From assembly GCA_033064195.1 (NCBI GenBank), contig JARBJD010000024.1, positions 124,001-188,000 of the forward strand: a DNA stretch of 64,000 nucleotides. The letters run 5' to 3'. This stretch comes from Blattamonas nauphoetae (lineage: Eukaryota > Preaxostyla > Oxymonadida). Under the pieces are notes generated by a model, which saw nothing but the letters and a program-made list of their open reading frames with translations, was not told the DNA's origin and ran no database searches. Both the position numbers and the translations under genes were made by a program. This document shows positions 11,012-21,216 of this stretch, one piece after another (within the stretch, counting starts at the first letter, position 1; each line of letters opens with the position of its first letter).

Positions 11012-11153
11012 GCCGATACTATCATAATTCTTCTTATTTTTCAGGAACCATGAAAGTTTTTCATTACTGTCTTCTTTTTTCCATATTTTTTCACTATTTT
11101 TTTCGAAGTAGCTCACGGTACTCATGAGAATTATACAAAACAAGGGTGCACTC
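11012..11153. other. Convergent intergenic spacer
   Basis: AT-rich spacer between the 3' ends of two convergent genes. It contains T runs but no recognisable terminator or gene. Confidence 0.4.
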
Positions 11154-12245
11154 TCAATAGAATGAATAAATGAACTGAGATTCATCCAATTGTCGATCAG
11201 AATTAAGGCCCCTCCACCACAACACATGCTTCATCATGCTATTCACAGTTTCTCCATCCCAGTGGCGGTAAATTCCTTTTTTCGATGCCAAAAGTTGTTC
11301 TGCAAAATCAGCAAAACCTTCGACATCCAGGAGAGAAATGCTAGCAGATGTGTGCTTAACAACAGTTGGTTCGGACGTTGCACATGCGTGGAGTGTCCAC
11401 CACATGTCTTCCAAATTGTGGAAAATTGCGTGGCCGTCTTCGAGCATTTCGCAGACACAAAGGTAAAGTAGACCAAAAGAGATATCGTTGAACAATGCTA
11501 ACGTTGGGAGATGGGATGTGGAAACCTCAAAGATAGAATAAACCACTTGGAGGATGGTTCTCGAGAGAACAGTTGATGAGACTTGGTTTCGATTGTCCAA
11601 AAGAAAGTTGAAGTATTCTCGTGACGGAACGAGAAGAAGTGTGTAAATTTGGTCCAATACTCCAGTGAAAGAGCGTTCTGCGGCTTCTTGAAGAAGAGAG
11701 ATATTGGGTCCTGTTCCGATCCACAAGAGGTGTCGATACAGGAATAGGAATTCAAGATGGAATGACAAATGGTCAAAGGGGGTCAAGTGTGGTCGATGGG
11801 TCTCGAGAATTGTCATGCAGAGTCCAGACGTGAGTACTGTGTAACTTCTGTTCCGATTCCATTTGCAGAACCAGTTAATCGTTCGAAGAACTGTTTCGGT
11901 GAGAGTTTTATTCTTCAAAAGAAGAATATTGTTGAATGGATTGAGAAATTGAGATCGGTCCGAGGCTATATCATCGAGAAATGCTTGATGAACGACGTCT
12001 TTGTCAAATGTGCGCATATGTTTCAGAAAACTTGCAAAATGATCAACATATACAGATGTGAGAGTACTAACAGTCTCTATATGTTGGAGAAGAGACAAGA
12101 AGATGTGTTGATACTCACAGAAATCAACAATTGATGAAAGCGGTTGGTTGGCGTGAAAAGACTGAAGAATGTCATGAGATTGTTGCGACTCTTCAAACAA
12201 GGATATGAAGGGTGGAGGAGAGGGAATATCGATGTGACTTGACAT
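11154..12245 (-). CDS. Divergent member of the ~370-aa helical family
   Basis: 363 residues from the ATG at 12245 (an in-frame TTG lies three codons upstream). Nearly all predicted structure is amphipathic alpha-helix, with the layout of the helical family found five more times here (37.5, 40.8, 49.5, 53.6 and 60.1 kb): an early segment with hydrophobic heptad-like spacing, a middle motif LLLVPSREYFNFLLDNRNQV equivalent to 'VLxPSEKYIxxLCxNRxSI' in the others, and a C-terminal helical block with W/F residues. I interpret it as an ARM/HEAT-like helical solenoid, probably a scaffold; no enzyme motif is present. It is head to head with the zinc-knuckle gene, with only 14-35 bp between start codons. 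Confidence 0.7.
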   Translation of the reverse strand: MSSHIDIPSPPPFISLFEESQQSHDILQSFHANQPLSSIVDFCEYQHIFLSLLQHIETVSTLTSVYVDHFASFLKHMRTFDKDVVHQAFLDDIASDRSQFLNPFNNILLLKNKTLTETVLRTINWFCKWNRNRSYTVLTSGLCMTILETHRPHLTPFDHLSFHLEFLFLYRHLLWIGTGPNISLLQEAAERSFTGVLDQIYTLLLVPSREYFNFLLDNRNQVSSTVLSRTILQVVYSIFEVSTSHLPTLALFNDISFGLLYLCVCEMLEDGHAIFHNLEDMWWTLHACATSEPTVVKHTSASISLLDVEGFADFAEQLLASKKGIYRHWDGETVNSMMKHVLWWRGLNSDRQLDESQFIYSFY

Positions 12246-12259
12246 AAAACACAAATTAT
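12246..12259. promoter_or_regulatory. Very short shared divergent promoter region
   Basis: The start codons of the minus-strand helical-family gene (12245) and the plus-strand zinc-knuckle gene (12260, or the second ATG at 12281) are 14-35 bp apart. Any promoter must be bidirectional, or each must overlap the other gene's 5' end. The intervening bases are AT-rich (AAATTATA). Confidence 0.4.
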
Positions 12260-13764
12260 ATGCAGAAAGATCGATCCATAATGTCGTTCTTCACAAAAAT
12301 CAAACAAATGATGAAGTGCGAAGAGCATGGCGAAGTCCATTCAAGCAACTGCCTCTGTCCACAATGTACCTGTCGCGCGTATTCAGCTTTGTCAAATCTC
12401 TTCCAGGACGATTGTCTCGCTCCCCCAGAATCTCCAAAAGCGAAGGAGCTTCCGAAGCCGGAAGTTAAACCTGCCCAAGATGTCGTCCCACCTCCACCTC
12501 TATCGCCGTCGATCTCATCAACAATTTCTGAGCCAGTCAGCGAAATATCTCTCAACACATACGATTATCAGATGTCGGAACAATCATATTCGCTCCCCAT
12601 GACTGATTTATCGTTCTCATTACCCGAGTCAAACTATTCTAGCCTTTATGCAAGTGATAGAGACCTTGACGCAATTTCCCAAATGTCTTTTACGTCGCTC
12701 TCAACCTTCAAGTCACAAGACAACCAATTCTTCTCTCACAACATTGCATCATATGACTCATTACCTCGATCTGAATCTACTTCTTCATTGGATGGGTTCC
12801 AATCGAACTCACGCTCTACTGGGTCGCCAGTTTCCGTTGATACCAATTATCAATCATCATCTTCCGTTCATCATCATTCGATCAGATCAAATTCAAGCCA
12901 AGATTTTTCAGCACTTCTCAACAGGTCAAGAGAGACTTCTCCCATCAACAGTATGACAACTCCAGGAAAGGAACTAGATCCTCCATCTGCCACCTCCAAC
13001 CCGCCGTTATATTCCTCGTCATCAAACAGCGATATCGTTCCAAATTCCCCACCAAACAACAATATCTTTGACCATCAGACAGGAGCAGTTACCCTTCCCA
13101 CAAGTGTTGGCAATAATTCACCCACAATGTATCTCCAATCAGCCGCCCGAAATGCCGCTCCATTCGTCCCGTCAGTCAAACGCACCTTACCACAGCCGCC
13201 ACAGTTCATCCCTAACGTCACATTCCCTCCGAACAGCATGATTCAGCCTCAGATGGCACAGAGTGTTGATTTCAAACTCCCAACAACTCTCCCGACTTTT
13301 GTCCCGACATCCATTACTTTTGAACCTGCTTCTCCGGCTAACCTCGCCAATCAGGCTCGGCAACAGAAGGGTCCAGTCACACCAACACAGAAGTGCTTCA
13401 AATGCGGACAGTTTGGCCATATTTTTGTGAATTGTCCTCTGAACGCCCACAATACCACGCCGGTACTTCCAAACATGATGGATTCACCTGATGTCTCCGG
13501 GGTTTGTCCCAATTTTCTATATAATCCATTTTCACAAATGTCTCTCCATCTTTCCGCTCATCCCAGTCTTCTGTATCACGGGATGCCTGCTACAAATGTG
13601 GTCGTACTGGCCATACCGCACGTGAATGCACGTTCGATGACACCCGTGTTTGCTTTGTCTGTCGTCAAATGGGCCACATCTCCAAAGATTGCCCAAAGAG
13701 CCGTCGAAACAAGAAAAAGACAAACGCATTGCATCCACAGTCCGTCCATACAAAGTCCGAATGA
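12260..13764 (+). CDS. Zinc-knuckle protein with three CCHC motifs (1 intron)
   Basis: Exons 12260-13501 and 13567-13764 are joined by a 65-nt GT-AG intron (donor GTTTGT, acceptor CCCAG, phase 0), giving 479 residues. Near the N-terminus a Cys/His cluster (CEEHGE...CLCPQCTC, residues ~20-38) may bind another zinc. Residues ~50-375 are Ser/Pro/Asn-rich and probably disordered. Three CX2CX4HX4C knuckles follow: [14 protein letters not shown] (379-392), [14 protein letters not shown] (422-435), [14 protein letters not shown] (443-456), then a basic tail ending at TGA. Without removing the intron the second and third knuckles fall out of frame, which supports the splice. Such arrays bind single-stranded RNA or DNA; the CNBP/Gis2 and splicing-associated knuckle proteins are the nearest type. 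A start at 12281 is possible. Confidence 0.8.
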
Positions 13765-13951
13765 ATTCTGTTTGGCATCTTTATTTTCCACCATCTGAGG
13801 GATGTTGGGACGAGACATTTTTCTTCATCTCAATCGTCGAATCGAACTGTTTTTGGGTGTTCTCTTTCGGCAGTGTGTATTGTTTTAGTGTCTCTCGTTG
13901 GTACTAGTTCTATATTCACTTGCTTATTGCGTCCCTCAATACATCACTCCT
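13765..13951. other. Intergenic spacer
   Basis: T-rich spacer downstream of the zinc-knuckle gene. Nothing recognised. Confidence 0.4.
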
Positions 13952-14158
13952 TCAGAAGATAGACCAATAATTTATTCCGTTTTCAGTGTGCTTTTGATAA
14001 AATTCGTAAATTGAGATGAAAGAATAACTCCTCTCCTCCACCTTAGTCATGTGAATGATACCCACACCTCTTGCCGTCTCAACCACAATCGGCTCTTTCT
14101 CATCGGTGAGGATCAGGTCGGTTTGACCCAGAAATGTTGAAAAAATAGAGTCATTCAT
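13952..14158 (-). CDS. Possible small protein (68 aa), unknown
   Basis: ATG-to-TGA frame of 68 codons, 125 bp downstream of the surface-protein gene on the same strand. Composition is balanced and protein-like (DLILTDEKEPIVVETARGVG, IHMTKVEERSYSFISIYEFY), with alternating hydrophobic residues suggesting beta strands. No family recognised. It could be a small gene or the last exon of a longer transcript. Confidence 0.35.
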   Translation of the reverse strand: MNDSIFSTFLGQTDLILTDEKEPIVVETARGVGIIHMTKVEERSYSFISIYEFYQKHTENGINYWSIF

Positions 14159-14282
14159 ATGTAACTCGAAATGCTATTTAAAAAACTTCGAGAATCAAGT
14201 GTTCGTGGACATATAGATCCGTTGAACATCAAAACATTATTCTGCAAAATACAAACTCTTCCCTCATCCTCCCTCCCCTTGT

Positions 14283-17200
14283 TCAGTCCACCCTTTCCCC
14301 TCTGCTCTCCGCTGCCCTTTGCCTCGCCACAGATTCCAACCTCTGCCTCGACCTCTCCGCAGCCAATCGACGAGCCAGCAGCGATTGCTCCGTCCGAGGT
14401 GTCTGAGTCTGAGATGAATGTCGAGTCGCTTTTGATCGTCGAGTGTGCACTGACTGTCGTTGAAGCTGCGAATGACTCGATTGGCGCTGAAGTTGTGACC
14501 GACTTGATTGCCGTTTTAGCTGTGAGTTGCTTGATTGCCGTTGGAGTTGTGAGCGGTTTGACTTTCGAGGTGGTTGCGATTGGACGGATTGTCGAGTGTG
14601 AACGGAGTGATTGGTGAAGTGTGATTGTCGGACGCTGAAGTCTGTTGTTTCGGAGTGTGGGTGTTCACGAGATGCGAGATTGATTTCTCGGATCTGACGT
14701 GATTTCTGGACGACGAAGAGAATCACAACAACAATCAGAGTCGCAGCAAGCACGCCCAGCACGATCCACTCCACAATCCGAACAGTCGATGTTGCCGATG
14801 CCACTTTTCGTGTTTCTTGTTTGATGGTTGGGTTGTACAGAATCGTGTTCTCCCCATCGACTGTCATGTTCAGTCTCCACTCCCATTCCGACACTGACAC
14901 TGTCTGCGCGTCGAACTTGCATGTCAGCTGCGTCCCGTCTGTCGTCGAGATGTCCGTGCAGGGCAGCGTGGGCAACGTGGTCGCGTCTTCGAGCACAGCA
15001 AACAAGGTCACTTCCAACAGACAAGGAAACAAGCCTGTTCCAGTGATCGTGATGGTGTCGTTCTCCACTGTTGTGTTTTGGATATATGGACGGAACAGTT
15101 GAGCTCGCTTCAATTCCAACCCTCCCTCGCCCAACGCTGCCTTCGAATCAGTGACATCCTCCACAGTGCATGTTCCATCAGTCGAAAGCCAGAGTCCATC
15201 GACGTGTCGTTCTGTGTAGATTCGGTCAATTGTCACACTCGCTCCATCCATGCAGCGGATGTTCTTTCGTGTTCCGGTCATTGTGGTTGATTCTCCGTTG
15301 TTTGCTAGTGTCACTTGTGTTAGGACCAAACTCCCGCCAGACACGACCAATGCGCCGAAGGGAAGCGAGATCAGGTTCAGACTCGTCAGCGACGACACAC
15401 ACTGACTCAGCTTCATCGCTCCACTCGTCCAACTGCACACATCAGCGTCCCCAGCTCCGGCCGTCCCACTCTGCCCCTCCACGTCGGTGGCGAGGAGAGA
15501 GAACTCCGTCGAGTTCAGGCTGACGAACGTGCTGCTTGCAGAGGGCAGGGTGAGGTTCAGAACCGAGCAGTAATTGAAGGCGATGGGCGGTTTCTGAGAA
15601 GTCACCGAATTGCAGGATAAAAAGTGCTGTTGGAGAGTCAATCCGTTGAATGTGCTTTTTGCGATCAGAATCTTCGAGAACGACACGACTGTCAGAACAT
15701 CTCGGTCAAAAATGAGGTTTCCAAGGACGATGTTCATCATGTCGCAGCTTCCGCTTTTCATCGACAGAAATGATGCTGAAAGTGTTTGTATGGTGGATGG
15801 ATATAGAGAAAGCGATTCCAGCGAGAGAGTCCCCGTTTGAACACAAAAGATTGCGTTGGATTTTATGACGTGGAGTTCGAGCCTCAGTTTCAAGAATGAC
15901 ACTTGGCTCGAACAAAGGATATGTCCATCAGTAGTTGTAGCTTCCGATTCAGTTTGGACGTTCAAGACGGTGTCCATAAGCGAGCCGGAAACGCGGACGT
16001 TGGAGACTTCGGTGGATGCGTAGACTATCCCAGCATTAACGACGACAAGGTCCCGGATTGGATTTGATGTTGTTCCATTTTTCAATGCCGAGAGACCATA
16101 TGTCACTGAATAGCACGGATAAGTTACGGAGCCACAGCGTGGTTGATCGATGAGCGAACCGGCGATTCTGTTCTGAATTTGAGAAACATATATTGTGGAG
16201 CTCCGATACCGAAGGAGAGTTGTCAATGAGTCTTGTTTCGGTGTTCCAATCATGCTCTCTCGCTTCGCGAAGTAACACAGATCTGGCTGAGTCCAGAAAT
16301 CAAATTCCACGTATTCTGGATTATTCACAATGAATTGTGTCTGCGTTTCAATAAGGAGAAATGCTTTCTTGGTGAGGTCCTGGTTCACGAACACGAAATC
16401 GATCAGTTTGATGGGGACTTCTTGCAGGCTTGTTTTATCAATCAGAAGACAAGACATAGCTGATTTTTCAGTTGATTTGCAATTGTCGAACATGATATCC
16501 CGTAGTTGAATCAAGGTCGTCTGGGGTGTTTTGATGTACATGCCACCAGCGTTGATTGGTGGATCACCGCCGGCTCCTGTAACGTTTGTGAATGTTATGG
16601 ACTCATGCAGGACTAAGGTACAACTATCTTCATATATCGGTGGATTCCAACTGGTTACTGCGTTTGTAAAATTTACATTGAAGATGGTGACAGCGGAGTA
16701 TTCGAGGTTCAAGATACTATACGAATCTGAGGCTGAGACATTGGAAAAAGATGTGTCTTTGATGAAGAAGGTAGTGTTGTGGGTTGTGATGAAATAATAA
16801 CTGTCCATATGATTCAGTGAGTAAAATGCACATGTTTCCAGTCTGACCGTTCCGGATTGCTTGGCATCGATAAAGCACAATTTGCAGCCACGGAGCATCG
16901 CAGATGATGTAAAGTCGCACGATGAGACCATTAATGTTCCGCCAGTCACAGAGAAGAGGGGATACGTGCTTGAAGACGAAGCCACATCAAAAGTCACGTC
17001 GGAGACGCGGAGGAGTTGTTCTTTTGGCACTGTAATCCTGACACCACGCCCAACTTGAATGATCGGCTTTTTCTCTGATACGTGCTCCGATCCCTTTGTG
17101 ACCTCAACGTAGTATGTCAGGTTTGATGAGACTGCTAATGCTCCTGATGACACCACGAACACTTGAGCGAAACCACTGATTGAATGTTCTGTGGCTCGTA

Positions 17201-17401
17201 GTAACTGATTTGCAATTGCCCTTCCAACATCAGTACACGGTTTGTTTCCCTCAAATCCGCATGTTGCTGTGGTGTCACCCACTGTGGAGACTGTACAAGG
17301 CGTATTTGGAACAGAAGATACTGAACGAAAAAAGAGGGATATAATATTGATTTGGTGGACAAACCTGTACAAATAAAGAAGAGTAGGTGACACACAACCA
17401 T
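14283..17401 (-). CDS. Beta-helix surface protein with TM anchor (1024 aa, 1 intron)
   Basis: Exon 1 (17401-17365) encodes a signal peptide, MVVCHLLFFICT. A 44-nt intron (17364-17321, donor GTTTGT, acceptor TTCAG, phase 1) precedes exon 2. The mature part opens with a Cys motif (TCGFEGNKPCTDVGRAI) that recurs later as RCGSVTYPCYSVTYGLSAL. The body (~30-800) is rich in short beta-strand repeats with Asn/Thr/Ser turns (SVTFTN-like units, many N-glycosylation sequons), the pattern of a pectin-lyase-like right-handed beta helix. A transmembrane segment (IVLGVLAATLIVVVILFVV, ~855-880) leads to a ~145-residue tail with tandem RQSSxSQLQ-type units, rich in Ser, Arg and Gln. It is therefore a type I membrane protein, with the helix outside and a potentially phosphorylated tail inside. 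The ligand is unknown. Confidence 0.8.
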
Positions 17402-17699
17402 TGAAATAAAGATATGGGTAAATCAGAACTCGTCAGATCTCTCCTGGTCAATCTGATTTAAATGTCCCTTTTGGCCTGTTAAGCTGTGTCCAGTCGAGGT
17501 GGGATTGTCCAGTCCAATGTCCAGTCTCCTATTTGGGCGATGAGAGATCTGACCCATGATATTGGTTATTTGGCTCCGAACATATTTTCTCCGCAGGGAT
17601 TGTTAAATGAACGATTTGTCGTTGTGTACATGAAATGCACCCCAAATAAAACCAATTGAAAGAAAAAGATATTTCAGTTTACAACTTTGCGAGGATCTG
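17402..17699. other. Spacer with GTCCA-motif cluster
   Basis: No gene. A cluster of GTCCA/GTCCAGT motifs lies at about 17488-17530 and is similar to clusters at 19.1-19.45 kb (see repeat entries). Confidence 0.4.
17488..17530. repeat. GTCCA-rich repeat, copy 1
   Basis: Four GTCCA motifs within ~45 bp. The segment GTCCAGTCGAGGTGGGATTG is followed by TCCAGTCCAA and resembles 19383-19415 in direct orientation. Confidence 0.5.
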
Positions 17700-19032
17700 T
17701 ACTGTTGATGTGAGATCTCGTATTCTTGCTGATATCTTGTTAGTTGGGCCGATATGTTCCTTTCCTCCCATGAATATAAAAACGCCGCTGCAGTTTATTC
17801 ATTCTTATCTTTGTTGTGAACGACGTGCTGGGCAGCCACAATCGTAACATGTGCAATGAGGAGTGATGCAGATAACCAACACGGGGAAAGAACTGGAATG
17901 AGAGAGAAGAAAATGAATGAGGCATGCGGAATGACAAACAAGAGAAATGTGGACATCCGGAGGTGTCAACAACAATCTCGTTCAAAAGACATACTGACCC
18001 GACCATCAACCACAGAGGTGAAGAGAATCATCATCGACACTGAGTTTCCCGAAGTTAGAAGAGTTGTGCCGCAGTAACCCAACTCCTTGGAGAAATAGTT
18101 CGATGAGTCACAGACAGCCTTTTTGATTCCGCCAAGACAGTTACGCGGTACTTCTCTGATGAATTGGTTCGAGCACACACAGCGTTGATACTTGTGGAGA
18201 TGAGGGCTTGGGTGTGGTTGAGAGTGGACCTAAACATGATACCAAGAATCATCACAATTGCTGTGAATATCCGTCAAGGTATCCAGAATACAAATTCTTG
18301 CATTTGACTGCAATTCTTTGGAAATATGCGGATGATTCCAAACAGGAGCAGAGGCGTGTCCAGAACACAATCAATGGTGATCGAGCAGGTCAGCGCTCAC
18401 CAATGCGTTTGGACAAATATATCTGGAAGATGAGGAAAAACATGAAAGAGAACATACTGTAGAGGATGAATCTGTGCATACGAGCAGTAGAGATTCATAT
18501 TCCAATGAAAAGAACTCATTCCCCCACATTGTGAGGAGTCATCATGCAATGAATCTCAGTTGCTATGAGAAGAGAAGAATTGAAAGAATGAGCAGAAGAA
18601 GCAAACAAACATTGATTAAGACAACAGGGAAGATATAAATGATCACACAGATCATCCCAACGATTGACATAGCCGCAGAAGCGACCTGAATACAGAGAAT
18701 ATCGGATTCCACATCATAAATTGAAGAAACTCAAGTAAGTTGATCTCACCAGTGAAAAGTCACGTATCATCGAGGCAGAACTTTGAGGAAAGGATGCGAA
18801 ACGAAGGCTGGAACAGAAAGGAATAAAAGAAGAATTTAGAATGAGAAATTCACACATTTGAGTTCAAGCATAGAGATTCGATGGTGATATCAATCGTGGG
18901 GTGAGAGATGTTGTGTCTGGGGAAGAATGAATGAATTCTAGATCTGTTGACTTTGCGTCGCGATTTATGACCCCACGGTATTTCAAAACCGAGACGAAGT
19001 CGCCTAGTATTCAAAAAAAGTGAGAGAGACAT
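17700..19032 (-). other. Possible multi-exon multi-pass membrane protein gene
   Basis: The minus strand shows a series of short hydrophobic coding-like blocks bounded by plausible GT-AG signals. One is VASAAMSIVGMICVIIYIFP (about 18620-18700) with an upstream TTCAG and a downstream GTTTGT donor; another is FILYSMFSFMFFLIFQIYLS (about 18400-18475); a third is AIVMILGIMF (about 18235-18260). A Cys-containing soluble block follows (FIREVPRNCLGGIKKAVCDS, about 18100-18170), and a final block lies after an acceptor near 17920. The order of membrane segments plus a cysteine loop is tetraspanin-like. I could not assemble a single unbroken frame with consistent phases, so the gene model, the start and even the function are uncertain. 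It could be decayed. Confidence 0.3.
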
Positions 19033-19084
19033 GTGAACATCAAACCGTAATTGAGATGAGGATGTAACTCAATCCCTTAATAGG

Positions 19085-19450
19085 TGTCGATTGGACAGTC
19101 CAGGACTGGACAGTCCATTGGACTGTCCAATTTTGCCGACTCGTCAAAACCTCAATAAACGGGATGCACTAATTGTGTAGACTTCAGAAAAAAAATTTCA
19201 GCGAAATGTCCAGTCACGTCCAATGACGTCCAATGGTGGGTGGATCAAGTCGAGATTCACACTTGGCTAAATATGATCAAATTATCTCCATTTCGCTATT
19301 TCTTAAGTGATTATTGTCATTTCTTTGTGAAAATGATTGAATGAGTGAATTGAGGATGAGAGAAGCAAGTCTAAAAATGAATGTCCAATAGAGGTCGATT
19401 GTCCAGTCCAACATTGGCAACGTCCAATCCAATTAACATGCCAATGTCCC
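19085..19450. repeat. GTCCA-rich repeat cluster, copy 2
   Basis: Dense GTCCA/TGGAC motifs: 19092-19135 has GGACAGTCCAGGACTGGACA followed by GTCCATTGGACTGTCCA, which is partly palindromic. 19206-19235 has GTCCAGTCACGTCCAATGAC. 19383-19445 repeats the 17488 segment (GTCCAATAGAGGTCGATTGT, then CCAGTCCAA). Together with copy 1 it brackets the 17.5-19.4 kb interval. Confidence 0.5.
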
Positions 19451-19589
19451 TTCATATCATTGTATCTGAACTATTCACAATTTTTCAATCGGTCTTTGTC
19501 TCAAACCCATTATTCTTTCGATTAAACATGGATCCATCGAGGACTTGGCGGAACACACATTTGAATTCATTTCACAATGACAATCAACA

Positions 19590-20263
19590 CAACTGGATCA
19601 ATGTTTGAATATCGGGCGTCTCACTCTGAAGGAACGAACATCTGTCAAGGATCTTCAAGTTCGAATACAGGAAACCAAACCGTCTTTGTTGGACACCAAG
19701 ATTGGTGGGATACCATATTTCCCAATTAGAGCAGAGTATCCGAAGCACACAAGGAACGACACACCACTCTATTTGCTGTGCCAGCTAAACTTTGACCCAC
19801 TCCCAAAGCTTGAAGACTTTCCCCAAACAGGAATTCTTCAGATCTTTATTGATGGAGATGTGTTCATGGGGATGGATTTTGATGATCCAACAGCACAAGA
19901 CAGCTGGAGGATTGTGTATTATCCCACAATCGACACCGATCCCTCTCACCAACAAGACCTCCCTAATCTTCCCGCGCCAGAACGTTTTCCTTTTGAAGGA
20001 GAATATAAATTGTCAGTCAAGCCTTCAATTGGATGGATTCGAAGCGGGGATTACCGTTTCACCAAAGTTGTGAACGGTCTTTTCGAAGAAGAACTGTCAG
20101 CGAATGGATGGAGCGATTGGGAAATTCATGACCATCAGATGATGGATACACAATATGGAGGCAGCAGGATCGGAGGCTACCCAACGTTCGTTCAACAAGA
20201 TCCACGGAAATAGAGCAACTTTGAGAAGACAGACCTCCTGTTTGAGTTGGAAAGTGACCGTCA
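19590..20263 (+). pseudogene. DUF1963 (YwqG-like) pseudogene, 5' part
   Basis: A ~205-codon plus-strand frame matches the DUF1963 family: TKIGGIPYFPIRAEYPKH, PLYLLCQLNFDPLPKLEDFP, GILQIFIDGDVFMGMDFDDP, RIGGYPTFVQQDPRK. These proteins occur in bacteria and eukaryotes; their biochemical role is not known. The frame has no ATG at its 5' end (it opens after a TGA; the first upstream-looking start is a TTG), and an in-frame TAG follows DPRK at 20211-20213. Beyond it homology-like sequence continues (NFEKTDLLFELESDRH) until a transposon at 20266. Beyond the transposon the frame resumes weakly at about 21217 (IMYRGGNKNLTF). It is therefore a decayed gene that also took an insertion. Confidence 0.7.
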
Positions 20264-20265
20264 TA

Positions 20266-21214
20266 GTCCCGTGCTAAAAACGAACATGTTGTTCAAACCG
20301 AACAAAACTAATTTTCGAGTTATTCTGTATTTTTCAATCCTTTTCTTGCCTTCTTTTTCATTGTTACGTTCTTATGATTGAATTTGGGGGAATATGGGAT
20401 TCAATTCAAAATTCAAAGTTCTCTAACATTCCATGATCCATGTCTGAACTCCAGTCGCTCAGAAACACGTTTTATTTCCCAGAAATACTTCGATTTCTCC
20501 CATTCGTCCTTCAAGATTGGGCTTTCGTTCAAGAATGGTAATCCCAACTTGTACTTTTGGACAAGATTCTATGAGCTTCCACACAACAAGACCTCCTCCC
20601 ATTCTTCTTGAAAGAACCTGGGTGTTAATCTGGGAAGATCTACTCTCTTCTATCGGATTGATCATGCGCACTGAAATGCAGACCGGTTGATCATATCTCA
20701 AAGGGGTCCTTCCCACATTCAAATCACATTGCAGCAATGGGAAAGTGCTTTATCATTCATGTTCGATTCTATAGGCACAATTGGACATTACTTCGATGAC
20801 AACGACATTGGCCTGTGTTCATCCTCAGAAAACGGAAATGCCTTGCACAAATGGACGATGGAGGAAAAAACACTTGAAACAGACAACTTCACTTCCATAC
20901 AATCGATCATCTCGGAATACGAGGAGCGATACAGTCAAAAATCCATCATGACGATTGCGAATGGCCAAAGAGCAAATTTAAGCACTGAATGTTTTTCTAT
21001 AATTCACTTCACGAGTATTTGACACAAAAAGAAGGTGTATTATCAATCTGAGAAAGTATTGGACGAAAAGAGGAATCAATGGAAAGATCGATCAGAAATC
21101 ATCGAAAAAGGGGTGTTTAGATGACCCTCTTCACCAGAACAGTAAAAGAAGTCCTTTCTGCCGGAACAGATGATTTGTTCGGTTTGAACAACAAGTCCGG
21201 GTTATACACGGGAC
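20266..21214. mobile_element. 949-bp TA-flanked element with 41-bp TIRs
   Basis: The ends are inverted repeats of about 41 bp with ~34 matches: both begin GTCCCGTG and both contain TGTTGTTCAAACCGAACAAA further in. TA flanks both sides (20264-20265 and 21215-21216), as for Tc1/mariner-type insertion. The interior has no transposase. It holds broken coding-like frames, for example 20687-21022 with GTIGHYFDDNDIGLCSSSEN, of unknown origin. It is thus a non-autonomous element carrying foreign sequence. It interrupts the DUF1963 pseudogene, and removing it with one TA lets that frame continue. Confidence 0.75.
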
Positions 21215-21216
21215 TA

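Noticed and set aside
12260-13764. Zinc knuckles as a retroelement nucleocapsid
   Set aside because: Three knuckles at the C-terminus of a spliced, Ser/Pro-rich protein, with no protease, reverse transcriptase, integrase or terminal repeats nearby. A host RNA-binding protein is simpler.
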